DNA from: LZORAL124-50-18 sp051208045
GTDB taxonomy: Bacteria > Pseudomonadota > Gammaproteobacteria > Pseudomonadales > Oleiphilaceae
DNA length: 64,000 bases
Reading direction: 5' to 3'
Assembly (NCBI GenBank): GCA_051208045.1
Contig: JBPJFY010000001.1
Coordinates: 248,001-312,000, forward strand
The notes beneath the pieces are model-generated. The model was not told the DNA's origin, ran no database searches, and worked only from the letters and a program-made list of their open reading frames with translations. The number at the start of each line of letters is the position of its first letter. The first letter of the stretch is position 1. Positions 16,064-25,977 of this stretch are shown piece by piece. Made by a program: the position numbers and the translations under genes.

Positions 16064-17050
16064 ATGCCAAGCAAAATTGTTCTGAAAATCAATAACCTTG
16101 AAGCCCTCGCGAATGCCCCGGAGCCACCTCCGGAGCACACGGAAGTTATTTATCATTGGCCGCGGATCATTTCGGCGGCATTAGGGGGCGCTGCGGTCGC
16201 GGGTGCGATCGGATTTGGCGTACTGTCATGGCAGTCCACTGAGGTGCCACAGACGACGCCTGTTGACGCAGTGGTTGCCCTGCAGGCGGATGAAACCCTT
16301 CCACCGGCAGAGGATGTGTCCACGCAAGTGGGTGAGCCTCTGCAAAACAAAGAGACGTCGATACCCTCCGAAGCTGTGTCACCCGACGTCTCGCTGTCCG
16401 TCGCTGTCGAGAATGACGTTGTGGTGGAGAACGAACTTGTGGCGGAGAGTGAACGCGAGGTGGTGGCATTCAACCAAAACGATGTGACCCAAGGCGAAGT
16501 GACACAAGACCCAGTGTCGCAAGGCCCAGTGTCGCAAGGCCAAGTGACGGAAGCTGACGTGCCGGAGGCAAATCACGTTGGGGTGATGATTCCCCAGCCG
16601 GTTGCTGTGGATCCGTCACCCTCTCCGTCTGTGGTCACCACGGACGAAGCGCTTCCTGCAGCGCTGCCAGCGCCCGCTGCCGGACAGGTGGAGAGCACCC
16701 CTGCTGACGTGGCCGTGTTCTCATCGGTGTTTGATCGGATTCAGCTGACGTCCGATGTGATTGATCGCGAGCCCCAGGATCATCTTGAAGCAACCCTGCG
16801 GATGAACGACGCGGGATTGCTGAAGGTCCACCTGTTTACCGAAGTGGGAGGGCAGGCTGGCCAGACGTTTTATCACCATTGGTATCGTGCTGATCAGCGG
16901 ATGGCGAAAGTGCGTATTCCTGTCGGATCGGCGCACTCCCGGGTGTCCTCAAGCAAGTTCATTGACCGGAATATGTTGGGTGCCTGGCGTGTGGAAGTAG
17001 AAAATGAGCGTGGCGAGATACTCGCGCGCGCTCAATTTCAGGTTGAATAG
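16064..17050 (+). CDS. membrane-anchored protein with a C-terminal DUF2914 domain, 328 aa
   Basis: A single transmembrane helix at about residues 33-53 (IISAALGGAAVAGAIGFGVLSW) anchors the protein. Residues about 60-220 are acidic, low-complexity and Val/Glu/Pro-rich, including a short repetitive run (QGEVTQDPVSQGPVSQGQV) encoded by near-identical 15-base units at about 16485-16555. The last 100 residues look like DUF2914: TFYHHWYRADQRMAKVRIPV, then GAWRVEVENERGEILARAQFQV. DUF2914 is thought to be an extracytoplasmic beta domain of unknown role. The plan is an inner-membrane anchor, a periplasmic spacer and a small folded head. No strong ribosome-binding site precedes the ATG. Confidence 0.75.
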   Translation: MPSKIVLKINNLEALANAPEPPPEHTEVIYHWPRIISAALGGAAVAGAIGFGVLSWQSTEVPQTTPVDAVVALQADETLPPAEDVSTQVGEPLQNKETSIPSEAVSPDVSLSVAVENDVVVENELVAESEREVVAFNQNDVTQGEVTQDPVSQGPVSQGQVTEADVPEANHVGVMIPQPVAVDPSPSPSVVTTDEALPAALPAPAAGQVESTPADVAVFSSVFDRIQLTSDVIDREPQDHLEATLRMNDAGLLKVHLFTEVGGQAGQTFYHHWYRADQRMAKVRIPVGSAHSRVSSSKFIDRNMLGAWRVEVENERGEILARAQFQVE

Positions 17051-17059
17051 AGTACGTTG

Positions 17060-19825
17060 TTACGTATCCAGATCGATTTCCGGTGTGTTTGTACTACTGA
17101 CTATTTGAGGCTTGCACTCCAGAAGGCGTGCAGACTCAAGCCCCATGTTGACAAGGGCGGCCTTGAGCTGCTTTTCCCGGGTAAGCCCCAGATCCAGCAG
17201 AGATTGTTTTTGAGCGTCATTCAGCGATTCCGGCAAGGGAGTGATTCCCAGATCTGCGGGCGTCACTTTGGCGCACATACGCACTTGTATGTCCTTGTTT
17301 TGCTTCATTACCTCGGCAAATTTGGCTAAGTAGTCCTGTTGTGCGTCAGAGGGGGCAATCTGTGTGGGTTCGTAAGGCAGTGGCGCAAACTTTACCTTCA
17401 TCAACTCAGAGCCGGCTTCCAAAGCCAGGCTAGCCACACCTGCGTAAGGTACCAGGGATTGCAGCATGACTTCCTGCGCTGCCACCATGACCGCTTTTTT
17501 CAGTACGATGGTCAGGAAGGTGCCCACACCAAAGGTGGGGCTATCCAGGTCTCCACTCATCGGGATAGCCAGGTCAATATTGCCGTCACTGTCGGTGAGC
17601 AGTCCTACAGCAGCATTCAGGGAGATGGCACCCGTGCTGACGGCTTTTTGATCGGCCTCCGGCGAGGTCAACACAAACGCCTGTAGAAGTACGCTGGCAT
17701 CCCCGTTCAATTTGTTTTCTACAATCGCCACGTCGAACTCGGAATTGAGCTGGCCACTCTCGATATCGTAGCCCAGTGCGTCGCGAATATAGAAAGATGA
17801 TGGCGGCAGGCTGATTTCCTGAATCTTTCCTTTCAGGTTCAGGTTGGTCTTGGGGGTCAATGGTTTCAGATTGCCGGCGACACTGATCTTGCCGTATTCC
17901 CCCGATGTGGCGTCCAGCACCACTTGGGTGATCTCATCTGACTTGCCCGTGTCCAGCGGCCCTACGCTGAATTGCTTGATGACGAGTTGCTGGGTAATCG
18001 GGGGTTGGCTCAATTGATCGGTGAACCGCAGTTGGCTTCCTTCTGACAGTCGCAATTGGCCAATCGCCACCGTGAAGGGGGATTCCGGGGTTGCCTGTTG
18101 GTCTCCCCCGTTTTCACCCTGACCGGAAGACGGCTCCCGGGGCTCTGCTGGCTCTTGGGGTACCGCTGGATTTTGGGGCACCGATGGCTTCTGGGAGTTG
18201 GCGGTTTGGGGCAGGTCCAACAGGTTGTGTAGCTGACGATCTGCAGTGAGTATCGCCTCCGTGTCCAGTCGGTCAAAGCCAATGTCTCGAAGCATCAGAT
18301 GGTTTTGAAACAGCTGGATACCTGAAACCTGAAGTTGCTCGGTTTGAAGCAGTGGTTTGGGCAGATCGTCACGATAGGGTTGAGAGACAACGAGCTGGTC
18401 TATTGTCAGAGCGGGGAGGGCAATCTCTGGCTGATTATCCTGGAGCACAATTTCGCCTGGTTCCAGCGCCAGGGACTCCCAGGAAGCCGCGAGATTTTTA
18501 TCATGAAGCAGATAAACTTGCGTGCTTCCCATGGTTAATGCCGGTGTGGCCTGAACACGGAGCTTGTCATTGGTTTGTTTCAGTTGCAGTGCGTGCAGGT
18601 GAATGGACTCACTGGCGTTTTCAAGAAATATGGGGTGAAGGTTCAAGGCCAGACCTTGTGTTTCCAGTTGCGTCTCATTGGCAGTGAGGTCCATGGCGTT
18701 GTTGTTCTGGCTCATTTCAATGTCTGACGTTTTGAATCGCAGCTGCTGGACAGACGCTGAGATTCGGTTGTTTTGCTCATCTTCCGGTCCGGTGAAGCGA
18801 AGGTTGTTGGCCTGTATTTCTGAGCCCGTTTGAAGCCGGATTACGGGGGCGGTGCTCTCGGGAGAGGTCGCCGGCGTTATTTTGAGGGTGAGGTCTGCCA
18901 GACGGATTTCAATTTTACTTGTTTCCGCCGCCATGTCCTCCCATTGTGCCTGGAGCTGGTGGGCCGAAAACTCCTGAGCTTTCTGAGTGATGACGATTTC
19001 CCCCGTGTGATAGGTCAAACCAAGGTCGCCTTTTATGGCGAGTGTGCCCATCAATTGCTTGAGCGTCTCAGGCAACCAGGCCGCATACGCCTGTGTATTG
19101 AATCCGGACAGCTGGTATCGGCTCATTGACTTTACATCAAGCCGATCAGGATTGAGCGGGTGGGCGATGGTCGCTTGAGTGGACACCTTGAGGGGGGCTT
19201 CATTAATGCGAGCCTGCAACAGGGCCTGGAGGGAGGTCTGTTGTTCGGAAAAACTCAGGTCTTTGAGCTCGAACAGGTCCAATGCGATCAGTTCTGTTCG
19301 TGGCGCTCCGTTGGCCAGCTGATGATGCAGTTCAAACTGTGCATTGCTGTAGGTAAACCGAGGGAGATGCACTTGCCACGCCAGTGGCCCAGTATCGGGC
19401 TCCGGCTCGGGTTGCGGCGCGTTATCGGCTGGGGGCAGGGTGATCCCTGCAATGCGGTTTTGGGTGAGATCCGTGTGCAAAAACATACCGTCCAGGTGAG
19501 CTTCATCCAGCAGCACTTTCTTACTGAACAAATCGACCAGCACCCAGGACAGTTGCAACTGGCTCAGAAAGAAAACGGTTTTCTCTTCCTTGACCAGTTC
19601 CAGATTTCGACCAGTGATGCGGGAAAGGAAAGGATTCAGCGTGAGTTCGGATTGTGGGCTGAGTTGCACCTGGTGGTGCTCCTTCAGATAGTCACCAAGA
19701 AAATACAGTGTGATTTTCCCGCCGAGCAGCCAGACCGCAACGAGTAATGACAGCGTGAAGGCAAGGGTGGTGATGAGGAACCATTTACCGTAACTTTTTT
19801 TGGGGCGTGATGGGGTGGCAGACAT
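17060..19825 (-). CDS. DUF748 (AsmA-like) envelope protein, 921 aa
   Basis: An N-terminal membrane anchor (about residues 13-37) is followed by a very long beta-rich periplasmic region. The DUF748 signatures are the AsmA-like start LTLNPFLSRITGRNLELV, the repeated DLTLKI-type strands, and the C-terminal block IPMSGDLDSPTFGVGTFLTIVLKKAVMVAAQEV followed by a helical tail with FAEVMKQNKDIQVRMCAKVTPADLG. AsmA-clan proteins form bridge-like grooves thought to carry lipids between inner and outer membranes; that role is inferred here. A Pro/Glu-rich linker (about residues 555-590) interrupts the middle. The gene ends 10 bases from the convergent DUF2914 gene. Confidence 0.8.
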   Translation of the reverse strand: MSATPSRPKKSYGKWFLITTLAFTLSLLVAVWLLGGKITLYFLGDYLKEHHQVQLSPQSELTLNPFLSRITGRNLELVKEEKTVFFLSQLQLSWVLVDLFSKKVLLDEAHLDGMFLHTDLTQNRIAGITLPPADNAPQPEPEPDTGPLAWQVHLPRFTYSNAQFELHHQLANGAPRTELIALDLFELKDLSFSEQQTSLQALLQARINEAPLKVSTQATIAHPLNPDRLDVKSMSRYQLSGFNTQAYAAWLPETLKQLMGTLAIKGDLGLTYHTGEIVITQKAQEFSAHQLQAQWEDMAAETSKIEIRLADLTLKITPATSPESTAPVIRLQTGSEIQANNLRFTGPEDEQNNRISASVQQLRFKTSDIEMSQNNNAMDLTANETQLETQGLALNLHPIFLENASESIHLHALQLKQTNDKLRVQATPALTMGSTQVYLLHDKNLAASWESLALEPGEIVLQDNQPEIALPALTIDQLVVSQPYRDDLPKPLLQTEQLQVSGIQLFQNHLMLRDIGFDRLDTEAILTADRQLHNLLDLPQTANSQKPSVPQNPAVPQEPAEPREPSSGQGENGGDQQATPESPFTVAIGQLRLSEGSQLRFTDQLSQPPITQQLVIKQFSVGPLDTGKSDEITQVVLDATSGEYGKISVAGNLKPLTPKTNLNLKGKIQEISLPPSSFYIRDALGYDIESGQLNSEFDVAIVENKLNGDASVLLQAFVLTSPEADQKAVSTGAISLNAAVGLLTDSDGNIDLAIPMSGDLDSPTFGVGTFLTIVLKKAVMVAAQEVMLQSLVPYAGVASLALEAGSELMKVKFAPLPYEPTQIAPSDAQQDYLAKFAEVMKQNKDIQVRMCAKVTPADLGITPLPESLNDAQKQSLLDLGLTREKQLKAALVNMGLESARLLECKPQIVSSTNTPEIDLDT

Positions 19826-19942
19826 TCCCGGATCCTGTAGTGCATCTGAGCGATGGGTGGAGTAGGCATGTTAGCAATACTGTGGGGCGGGGTAAATTAC
19901 TGGCGGGAATTCTACCGGGAATTCCTGCCAGCGAAGGAATGA

Positions 19943-21169
19943 TTAAAAGGAAATATCAAAGACAAAGATGACCTGGGCAAGTCCAGCGAGGAAACCCAGG
20001 GCCGCGCCCACCAGAATCAGTTTGATCTCATCCTCCTGGAAGCAGGGGCGAAGCAGATCCTGGAATTCCTCCGAGCTCAGCGCTTCCATGCGTTCACGCA
20101 TGATGTTTTGAACTGCGACAGCACGATCGTTATTGAAAAAGGGATCATCAAAAGCCCCTTCGGAGATTTGAATCGCTTTCTCGCCCACTTTCTGCTTCAG
20201 CGTGGCGAAACCTTTCGGGCCCATGGCGATTTGAGTGAGTGGCTTGCTCATGCCTGCCACGTCATCCACGATGGGTTTGATGTGTTTACGGACAAGATTT
20301 TTGGCACGATCGGCGTTGGGGCCATTCAGAATGGCGGTCATGATATTGCCGATGGTGAGTATCTCATGCGTAATAATTTCGGTGAACTTGTCTGCCACTG
20401 CCTTTTGGCGTTTCAGAAAGATCCCCTGCAGCGTGACTGGTCCGACTTTGGTCGGGTTCAAAGGGCGGAAAATGACGTTTAGAGCGATCCAGTTGGTGGC
20501 CCAACCAACAATGAGGCCACACACCGGCAGTATCCACCAGTTTTGAAAAAAGTACCACACGGCCATCTGAACGACGCCAAAACCAAATCCCAGATACAGC
20601 CCCGAGTTGATGATGAAGCGAAACTCTGCGTCCCCACACTCCAGAAAGATGCGATTCAGCAGTCGCTTATCGGCCACGAGCTGATCGGTGACCATTTTTT
20701 TAATGTCCAGCAGTTGTTCAATGTTGTCGGACAAGTCGCTCACCAGGTTATCAACCAGCGCCGGGGTTCGGCTGCGAACACGATCATACACGTGTTGCCG
20801 GAATGCATCGGGCAGGTTATCCCACACCGTCGGGTATTCTTTGAGCATCACTTCATCGACGTACTCTTCAATGCGGGGCTCAACATTGTCTACGATGTAC
20901 TTGGCCAGGACGTTGGGATCAATTTCCTGAAAGATCTCCTGCACCTTACCAATTTTTGCGATGGTGGCATCCACGCTTTTCTGGGCCATCTTCCGCGCTT
21001 TGGAGGGGATGATGCCTTGCCAGCCAAGGAAGGGGGGAATACCCACGAATTCCAAGGGTAAGAAGGTTAACTTGATGGCCAGCCAGTTAGTGCTCCAGCC
21101 AATGAGGGCTGCGACGACGGGGATGCTGAGGTATTTCCAGGTTTCCGGGTTATTGAGCAGTTCCATCAT
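19943..21169 (-). CDS. DUF445 family membrane protein, 408 aa
   Basis: The family signature is near the N-terminus: SIPVVAALIGWSTNWLAIKLTFLPLEFVG, and it recurs in the centre as VCGLIVGWATNWIALNVIFRPLNPTKVGP, the two membrane segments containing the GW-TNW-A motif. Long amphipathic helical regions lie between and a final hydrophobic segment (LILVGAALGFLAGLAQVIFVF) ends the protein. DUF445 proteins (YheB-like) have no established function. The frame is open to 21217, but the ATG at 21169 has GGAGG 11 bases upstream and fits the family start; the upstream ATG has none. Confidence 0.8.
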   Translation of the reverse strand: MMELLNNPETWKYLSIPVVAALIGWSTNWLAIKLTFLPLEFVGIPPFLGWQGIIPSKARKMAQKSVDATIAKIGKVQEIFQEIDPNVLAKYIVDNVEPRIEEYVDEVMLKEYPTVWDNLPDAFRQHVYDRVRSRTPALVDNLVSDLSDNIEQLLDIKKMVTDQLVADKRLLNRIFLECGDAEFRFIINSGLYLGFGFGVVQMAVWYFFQNWWILPVCGLIVGWATNWIALNVIFRPLNPTKVGPVTLQGIFLKRQKAVADKFTEIITHEILTIGNIMTAILNGPNADRAKNLVRKHIKPIVDDVAGMSKPLTQIAMGPKGFATLKQKVGEKAIQISEGAFDDPFFNNDRAVAVQNIMRERMEALSSEEFQDLLRPCFQEDEIKLILVGAALGFLAGLAQVIFVFDISF

Positions 21170-21405
21170 TGAACGGGTGGCCTCCACTGGCGTTGAGTAT
21201 GTTCGAATACGAAACAAAATAGATTGGATGGTGCATTATAAGGTTCGCGAGACGCAAAAAAAGTAATAATTTGAACATTTGTGCCAAATTATTAGGTGGT
21301 TCACACTTCTGGCCACCGCGAGTGAAAGTATAGAGGGTTACGATTTGATGACCAAATGATATTGTGGATTCATTTCAGGGTATGGCTAACGGCCCGAGAG
21401 GAATG

Positions 21406-21433
21406 GCCCACCCGAGAACCTGTTCGGGTGGGC
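21406..21433 (-). terminator. GC-rich hairpin after the large surface-protein gene
   Basis: A perfect 10-bp stem (GCCCACCCGA / TCGGGTGGGC) with an 8-base loop lies 16 bases beyond the stop codon at 21449. No U-run follows on the minus strand, so it may act as an RNA 3' stabiliser or rho-assisted terminator. The rest of the 230-base gap up to the DUF445 start is AT-rich and shows nothing else. Confidence 0.5.
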
Positions 21434-21448
21434 AAGGGGCGGCGATCG

Positions 21449-24400
21449 TTACAGACCGGAGACCAGAGAGGCGACATCCAGCGTTTCCGGGTCGTCCGAG
21501 GCGTCGTCGATGTTGTTGAAGATAAAACTGCGGATGGTGGTGATATGGGCTTCCGTATAGTCTTTACCCTGATTCACAAACTCTTCGGAAATCCGTTGCG
21601 CCAGTCGCACGCGCAGATCCAGTACCGTTCGGTCATCATTTTGTGCACCATCAGCCACGCGCGTAGAGATGTCGATCAGCGAGACTTCGGGCTTTTCCAG
21701 TTCCGCTGTCCAGAAACCCAGTCCAGACGCCGGGTCATCTACGGTGCCTTCGACACCACGACCAAACATATTGATGTAGAGATTGTTAATCAACTCACCT
21801 TTCTGTTCGGTGGTGAGGTCGTCCACCGTGGTGGCGTCGCCGGGGACGATCAGATCACTGAATTCCTGGGATGTCCCGAACTGATTCTGGATTGCGGACA
21901 GCGTACCACCGGCGTTGCTGAGTTCGCCTACCCAGAAACGTACCCCACCCGGATCACCCGGTCGCCCATAGAAGGCGATGTATTGTTCCTGAATGGTGCT
22001 GACCAGCTCCGCATTTTCGCCAGTATCAGAAAGCACGTCGTACTCGAAAGCGCCCATGTCACAGACGGCGATGAAGTCGCCGTTGCCATCAATTGGCCGC
22101 GTTTTTCCGACAATGTCTTTGGTGGCGCAGGTGCCGCCTTCGCCGGGAATGTTGGGATCACCTGCATCAATGGCCGGGCTGCCTGCCTGCAGCCGGTAGA
22201 CTTTTTTCACGCCGACGACGGATGCCGGTTCGAGCTGCAAATCTGTTGAGAAGAGGTTGGCGCCGGAATCATTGAAGGTGCCCGAAATTTTCTTGATGCC
22301 GCTGAATTTCACGGTCATGCTTCCACCGTTCACCGAAACGTCGGCATCATCGTCCGCCAAGGCACGGAAGCCACCGGTAGCTTTGAGCTGGTTGTTCACG
22401 ATGATGGAGTTGGTGATGGTCGTGCTGCCACCATCCTGGGAGAAACCTGCACCGGAGGTGGCACTGTTCTCTGCAATGGTGACATTGTTCAGGTTGACCA
22501 GGCCTCCTGCGGTGTTAAAAATGCCTCCACCGTTGCCACCGGACTCATTCCCGGAAACTGTGGTGTTTGAGAGTCGAAGCACCCCGCCTGAGTTGAGAAT
22601 TGCGCCACCGTCACCCAGCACGGCGTTGCCTTCCAGCGTGCTGTCGTTGATGGTCACTTGCGCCGCAGAGCCCTGAACTACGACACTGCCGCCGGTGCTG
22701 GAAACATTACCGCTCAACGTCGTATTACTGAGCGTTACAGAGCCGGCGCTGGCGAATATCGCCCCGCCGGTATCAGCGGTGTTATTGCTGATTACGGTAT
22801 CCGCAATGGTCACGTCTGCGCCACCGGTAATCGCTAAGGCGCCCCCTTCGGTGCCGGTGCTGCCAGTCAGTATAACGCCGGTGAGACTCACGGTGCCTGG
22901 AGCGGTGACTTGAATCAGACCGGTGCTGCTGCCCTGAATGGTTACATCCGGAATACCGTCGTTGTTCAGGTCGCCGTTGATTGTGAGTCCCCGGTCAATG
23001 ACGAGCGGCGTGGAGAGCTGAATCACCGGATTATTACTGGTGTCACTGTCCTGAGGGAAATCAGTACTGCTGAACGTAATCGTTGCATCTTCCTCTGCGC
23101 TGGCAATCGCGCTGCGCAAGCTGCCCGGGCCGGAATCTTCTGTGCTGCCGGTTTCCGTCGAGCCTTCTACCGTTACGGTAAAGCTCGTTGAGGTCGCGTT
23201 TTCACCATCACTGGCGGTGAGTGTGATCACGGTAGATCCCGTGGTGTCGGTGGTCGGGGTGACTGTGACCGTAAAACTAGGCCCAGTGCCACTGATTACA
23301 ATACCCGCCGTAGTAACCAGGGAAGTGTTGCTGGATGTGCCGCTGACAGAAACTTCGCCGCCTTCCGGGTCCTCAGCGGTAAATGTGAGCGTGCCCGTGG
23401 ATTCGTTGATGCCGATGGTCTGGTCCGATATGGCGCTGATGGTGGGCGCTTCGTCGGGAGGCAGAACCGTCAAGGTGAAGTTGGTGCTGGTTGTGTCCTC
23501 CCCATCTGATACGGTAATCGAGATAGTTGTGGTACCACTCTGGTTCTGCAATGGTGTTACGGTTACGGTGCGATTGCTTCCGCTACCACCAAATTGAACA
23601 TTGACATTGGGTACGAGGTTGGTGTTGCTGGATGTACCGCTGAGGGAGAGCGACGAAGCGCTGCCGTCTGGATCTGATATTGTTATTGCTATCGCTCCTG
23701 TTGAGCTGTTGAGCTCGACAGCCTGATCACTGACGCTGGAAATTGATGGTGGCTTGTTCGCCGCCACAACAGTTACCTGAAATGTGGTGGACGCCGATTC
23801 TGACTCGTCACTGACAGAAATCGTGACCAGCGAGGTGCCTGTGGCACTGCCCACAGGAATCAAAGTTACCGTGCGTGAGGAACCTGATCCGCTAAACTGA
23901 ATATTCTGAGCTGGTAACAATGCAGTATTGCTTGATGATGCACCCAATGTCAGTGAGCTGAGGCTGTCGTCTTCGTCGTCTATAGAAAACGTAATGCTGC
24001 CTGGTGTCCCGGCTGCCAATGTTTGGTTGGAGATATCGGAAATTGTTGGCGGTTGATTCGCTGCAGTAACTGTTAAGGTAAATTGGGTGGTAGCCGTTTC
24101 TTCGCTGTCATCGGTTGCCGTTACGGTAATAACCGCACTGCCGGTTTCTCCTGCTGCTGGAGTAACAACGAGTGTTCTGTTTGCATTGGAGCCACCGAAT
24201 GCAAAACTGTTTGAATTCAACAGTTTCGAATTATTGGATGTAGCTGAAAGTGTGATGTCCGATGTATCTCCATCTGGATCGTTAACTGTAATGGAAAGTG
24301 AGTTGGTACTGCTATCCTGCTCTATGGTCTGATCTGAAATGTTCGAAATTGTAGGAGGCTGGGGCGTCGATCCACCGCTGCTGGCATAGAGAAACGCCGC

Positions 24401-25687
24401 CAGCGCGACATCGTCTGTCCCCAGAGACGCACCCCGGCCATCATCATGCGCAGATGCCCGCATCAACGCGTCGTCGTCACCGGTCGGGTTGCCATCACAG
24501 GGACCGCTGGAGGCATCACCACAGGAGTGACCAAAGCCGAGTGCGTGGCCCACTTCATGCCCGACGATTTCTGCCGCGTTGGCTTTACCGAAACTGTCCA
24601 AGAAGCACTCCGCACCATCTTGAATGACAACGTCGCCCTCAACGGTGGTGTTAAAGGTGGTGCTGTTATAGGTGTGAATGCCCAGAGAGAAAGGCCCGCC
24701 GACACCGAGTGTACCGCCTGTTCCACAAGAGTAAGAGCCTGCAATTTCATTGTTCGGATCACCAAACAAAATGGTGTTTGTCCCGTCCGTTCCCGTCAGG
24801 CCCTCGTTGGCGGTGGTAGAGCCACCCAGGGTGATATTGATGTTGCTGCCGCTGGCCGCACCCCAGGCCGCCAGTGCCTGACTGATTTGCGTCGTGTAGT
24901 TGGTGCCGCCGTTGTGCTTCCACACAACCGCCGTGCTGTTGTCGAACTCTGTCCAGCGGAAGCTGGTACCACTGGAAATCAAGGTGAACTGTGGCGTAAG
25001 CAAGCCTGACAGGCGTTGCTTCAACAACTCATCCGTCACAAAATAGCTGTCGCTGGTAGAGGCAGTGTTTTCAGCGGTACTCCCATCACGATTGCCAAAT
25101 TGCGCTGGCAGTTTTGTCGCCGGGCCAGCGGTTTGCCTGGTCCACTGGCTGAAGTCCTGAAGTTTTCGCACATTGCTGGGTTCGGTATATGCGCTGCGCG
25201 AAGTGCGAGACAGATCAACACCGTAGAGGTTTCGCACGGCATAGTCTTCGTTTTCCCAGGTTTTGATGGTGAATGCACCCAGTGCATATTGCTGTGGACG
25301 ATAAATCCCGTTGGTGCCTGATTCCAAAAACAATAGAACACGTTCCTGCGTGGCATAATGAGGTGCACCATGGAGGAAAATGCGATCGGCCCCGGGTTGT
25401 TGGGCACCTGGTACCTGAACTGTGATGGTGTTCTGCGAAGTGCCTTTCAGACGATCCGTGACCGTCAGGGTGTATCGCGTCGCCGTGATGATGCCATTGT
25501 CATCCTCCACCGGCGAAGTGGAGGTGATTTCCCCGGTTACGACAAGGTCGCTTTGTGCGAGCAGGTCGCTGTCTTTCATCATCACATAGGTGAATGCCTG
25601 AGCCTCATTGGCGGGGGCTATGAGTGCTGTAGCGAGCGCAGCAACAGACAGTTTCGGGAGCAACAAACGGATCGTGGGTAGCTTCAT
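21449..25687 (-). CDS. large secreted metalloprotease with Ig-like, beta-helix and DUF4214 domains, 1412 aa
   Basis: A signal peptide (about 1-31, ending EAQA) leads into an N-terminal beta domain (to about 170). The metzincin zinc site is HEVGHALGFGH (377-387), with a Met-turn-like ALMRAS about 22 residues later, so the protein is probably an active zinc protease. Four Ig-like repeats of about 97 residues follow (about 440-830), each opening P-I-SDQT and containing VTV and DxxxT-strand patterns. From about 835 (DSGPGSLRSAIASAEEDATITF) a parallel beta-helix with alternating ISNNTA/LSGNVS turns resembles polymorphic outer-membrane and choice-of-anchor proteins. The last 180 residues are a DUF4214 domain (FYGRPGDPGGVRFW). 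Start ATG 25687 has GGAGG. The domain order suggests a host- or matrix-acting exoprotein. The export route is not evident. Confidence 0.85.
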   Translation of the reverse strand: MKLPTIRLLLPKLSVAALATALIAPANEAQAFTYVMMKDSDLLAQSDLVVTGEITSTSPVEDDNGIITATRYTLTVTDRLKGTSQNTITVQVPGAQQPGADRIFLHGAPHYATQERVLLFLESGTNGIYRPQQYALGAFTIKTWENEDYAVRNLYGVDLSRTSRSAYTEPSNVRKLQDFSQWTRQTAGPATKLPAQFGNRDGSTAENTASTSDSYFVTDELLKQRLSGLLTPQFTLISSGTSFRWTEFDNSTAVVWKHNGGTNYTTQISQALAAWGAASGSNINITLGGSTTANEGLTGTDGTNTILFGDPNNEIAGSYSCGTGGTLGVGGPFSLGIHTYNSTTFNTTVEGDVVIQDGAECFLDSFGKANAAEIVGHEVGHALGFGHSCGDASSGPCDGNPTGDDDALMRASAHDDGRGASLGTDDVALAAFLYASSGGSTPQPPTISNISDQTIEQDSSTNSLSITVNDPDGDTSDITLSATSNNSKLLNSNSFAFGGSNANRTLVVTPAAGETGSAVITVTATDDSEETATTQFTLTVTAANQPPTISDISNQTLAAGTPGSITFSIDDEDDSLSSLTLGASSSNTALLPAQNIQFSGSGSSRTVTLIPVGSATGTSLVTISVSDESESASTTFQVTVVAANKPPSISSVSDQAVELNSSTGAIAITISDPDGSASSLSLSGTSSNTNLVPNVNVQFGGSGSNRTVTVTPLQNQSGTTTISITVSDGEDTTSTNFTLTVLPPDEAPTISAISDQTIGINESTGTLTFTAEDPEGGEVSVSGTSSNTSLVTTAGIVISGTGPSFTVTVTPTTDTTGSTVITLTASDGENATSTSFTVTVEGSTETGSTEDSGPGSLRSAIASAEEDATITFSSTDFPQDSDTSNNPVIQLSTPLVIDRGLTINGDLNNDGIPDVTIQGSSTGLIQVTAPGTVSLTGVILTGSTGTEGGALAITGGADVTIADTVISNNTADTGGAIFASAGSVTLSNTTLSGNVSSTGGSVVVQGSAAQVTINDSTLEGNAVLGDGGAILNSGGVLRLSNTTVSGNESGGNGGGIFNTAGGLVNLNNVTIAENSATSGAGFSQDGGSTTITNSIIVNNQLKATGGFRALADDDADVSVNGGSMTVKFSGIKKISGTFNDSGANLFSTDLQLEPASVVGVKKVYRLQAGSPAIDAGDPNIPGEGGTCATKDIVGKTRPIDGNGDFIAVCDMGAFEYDVLSDTGENAELVSTIQEQYIAFYGRPGDPGGVRFWVGELSNAGGTLSAIQNQFGTSQEFSDLIVPGDATTVDDLTTEQKGELINNLYINMFGRGVEGTVDDPASGLGFWTAELEKPEVSLIDISTRVADGAQNDDRTVLDLRVRLAQRISEEFVNQGKDYTEAHITTIRSFIFNNIDDASDDPETLDVASLVSGL

Positions 25688-25977
25688 GGGGTACCTCCAT
25701 ACCGCTGTTGACCAAGCAGAAGGAACTACCCCTGGAATGATCGACAGCGCGCCATATGACCAAATTTATACCTTCATAATAGTAGAGAGCGACGTCGCTG
25801 CCATGATTCCCTCAATTAATTGCAAAAAATGAGCGCTCTCCTTGGATTAGCTGTGAGGACTTGTAATTTTCATAACGCTTAATTATAAAGTTATACCCCT
25901 CAAGCATTATAGGTGTGGGGATTGTCAGGTTAAATTGCGAATTGTAAGTAAATGTTTCTGAGTGTAAGTGAGTAAAA

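Noticed and set aside
16485..16555. Short near-identical 15-base units as a possible separate repeat element
   Set aside because: They are in frame and encode the QGxVxxD spacer of the DUF2914 protein, so they are low-complexity coding sequence.
21356..22249. 297-codon plus-strand frame antisense to the large surface protein
   Set aside because: Lies fully opposite a convincing coding sequence with recognisable domains and repeats; long antisense frames are common over GC-rich genes.
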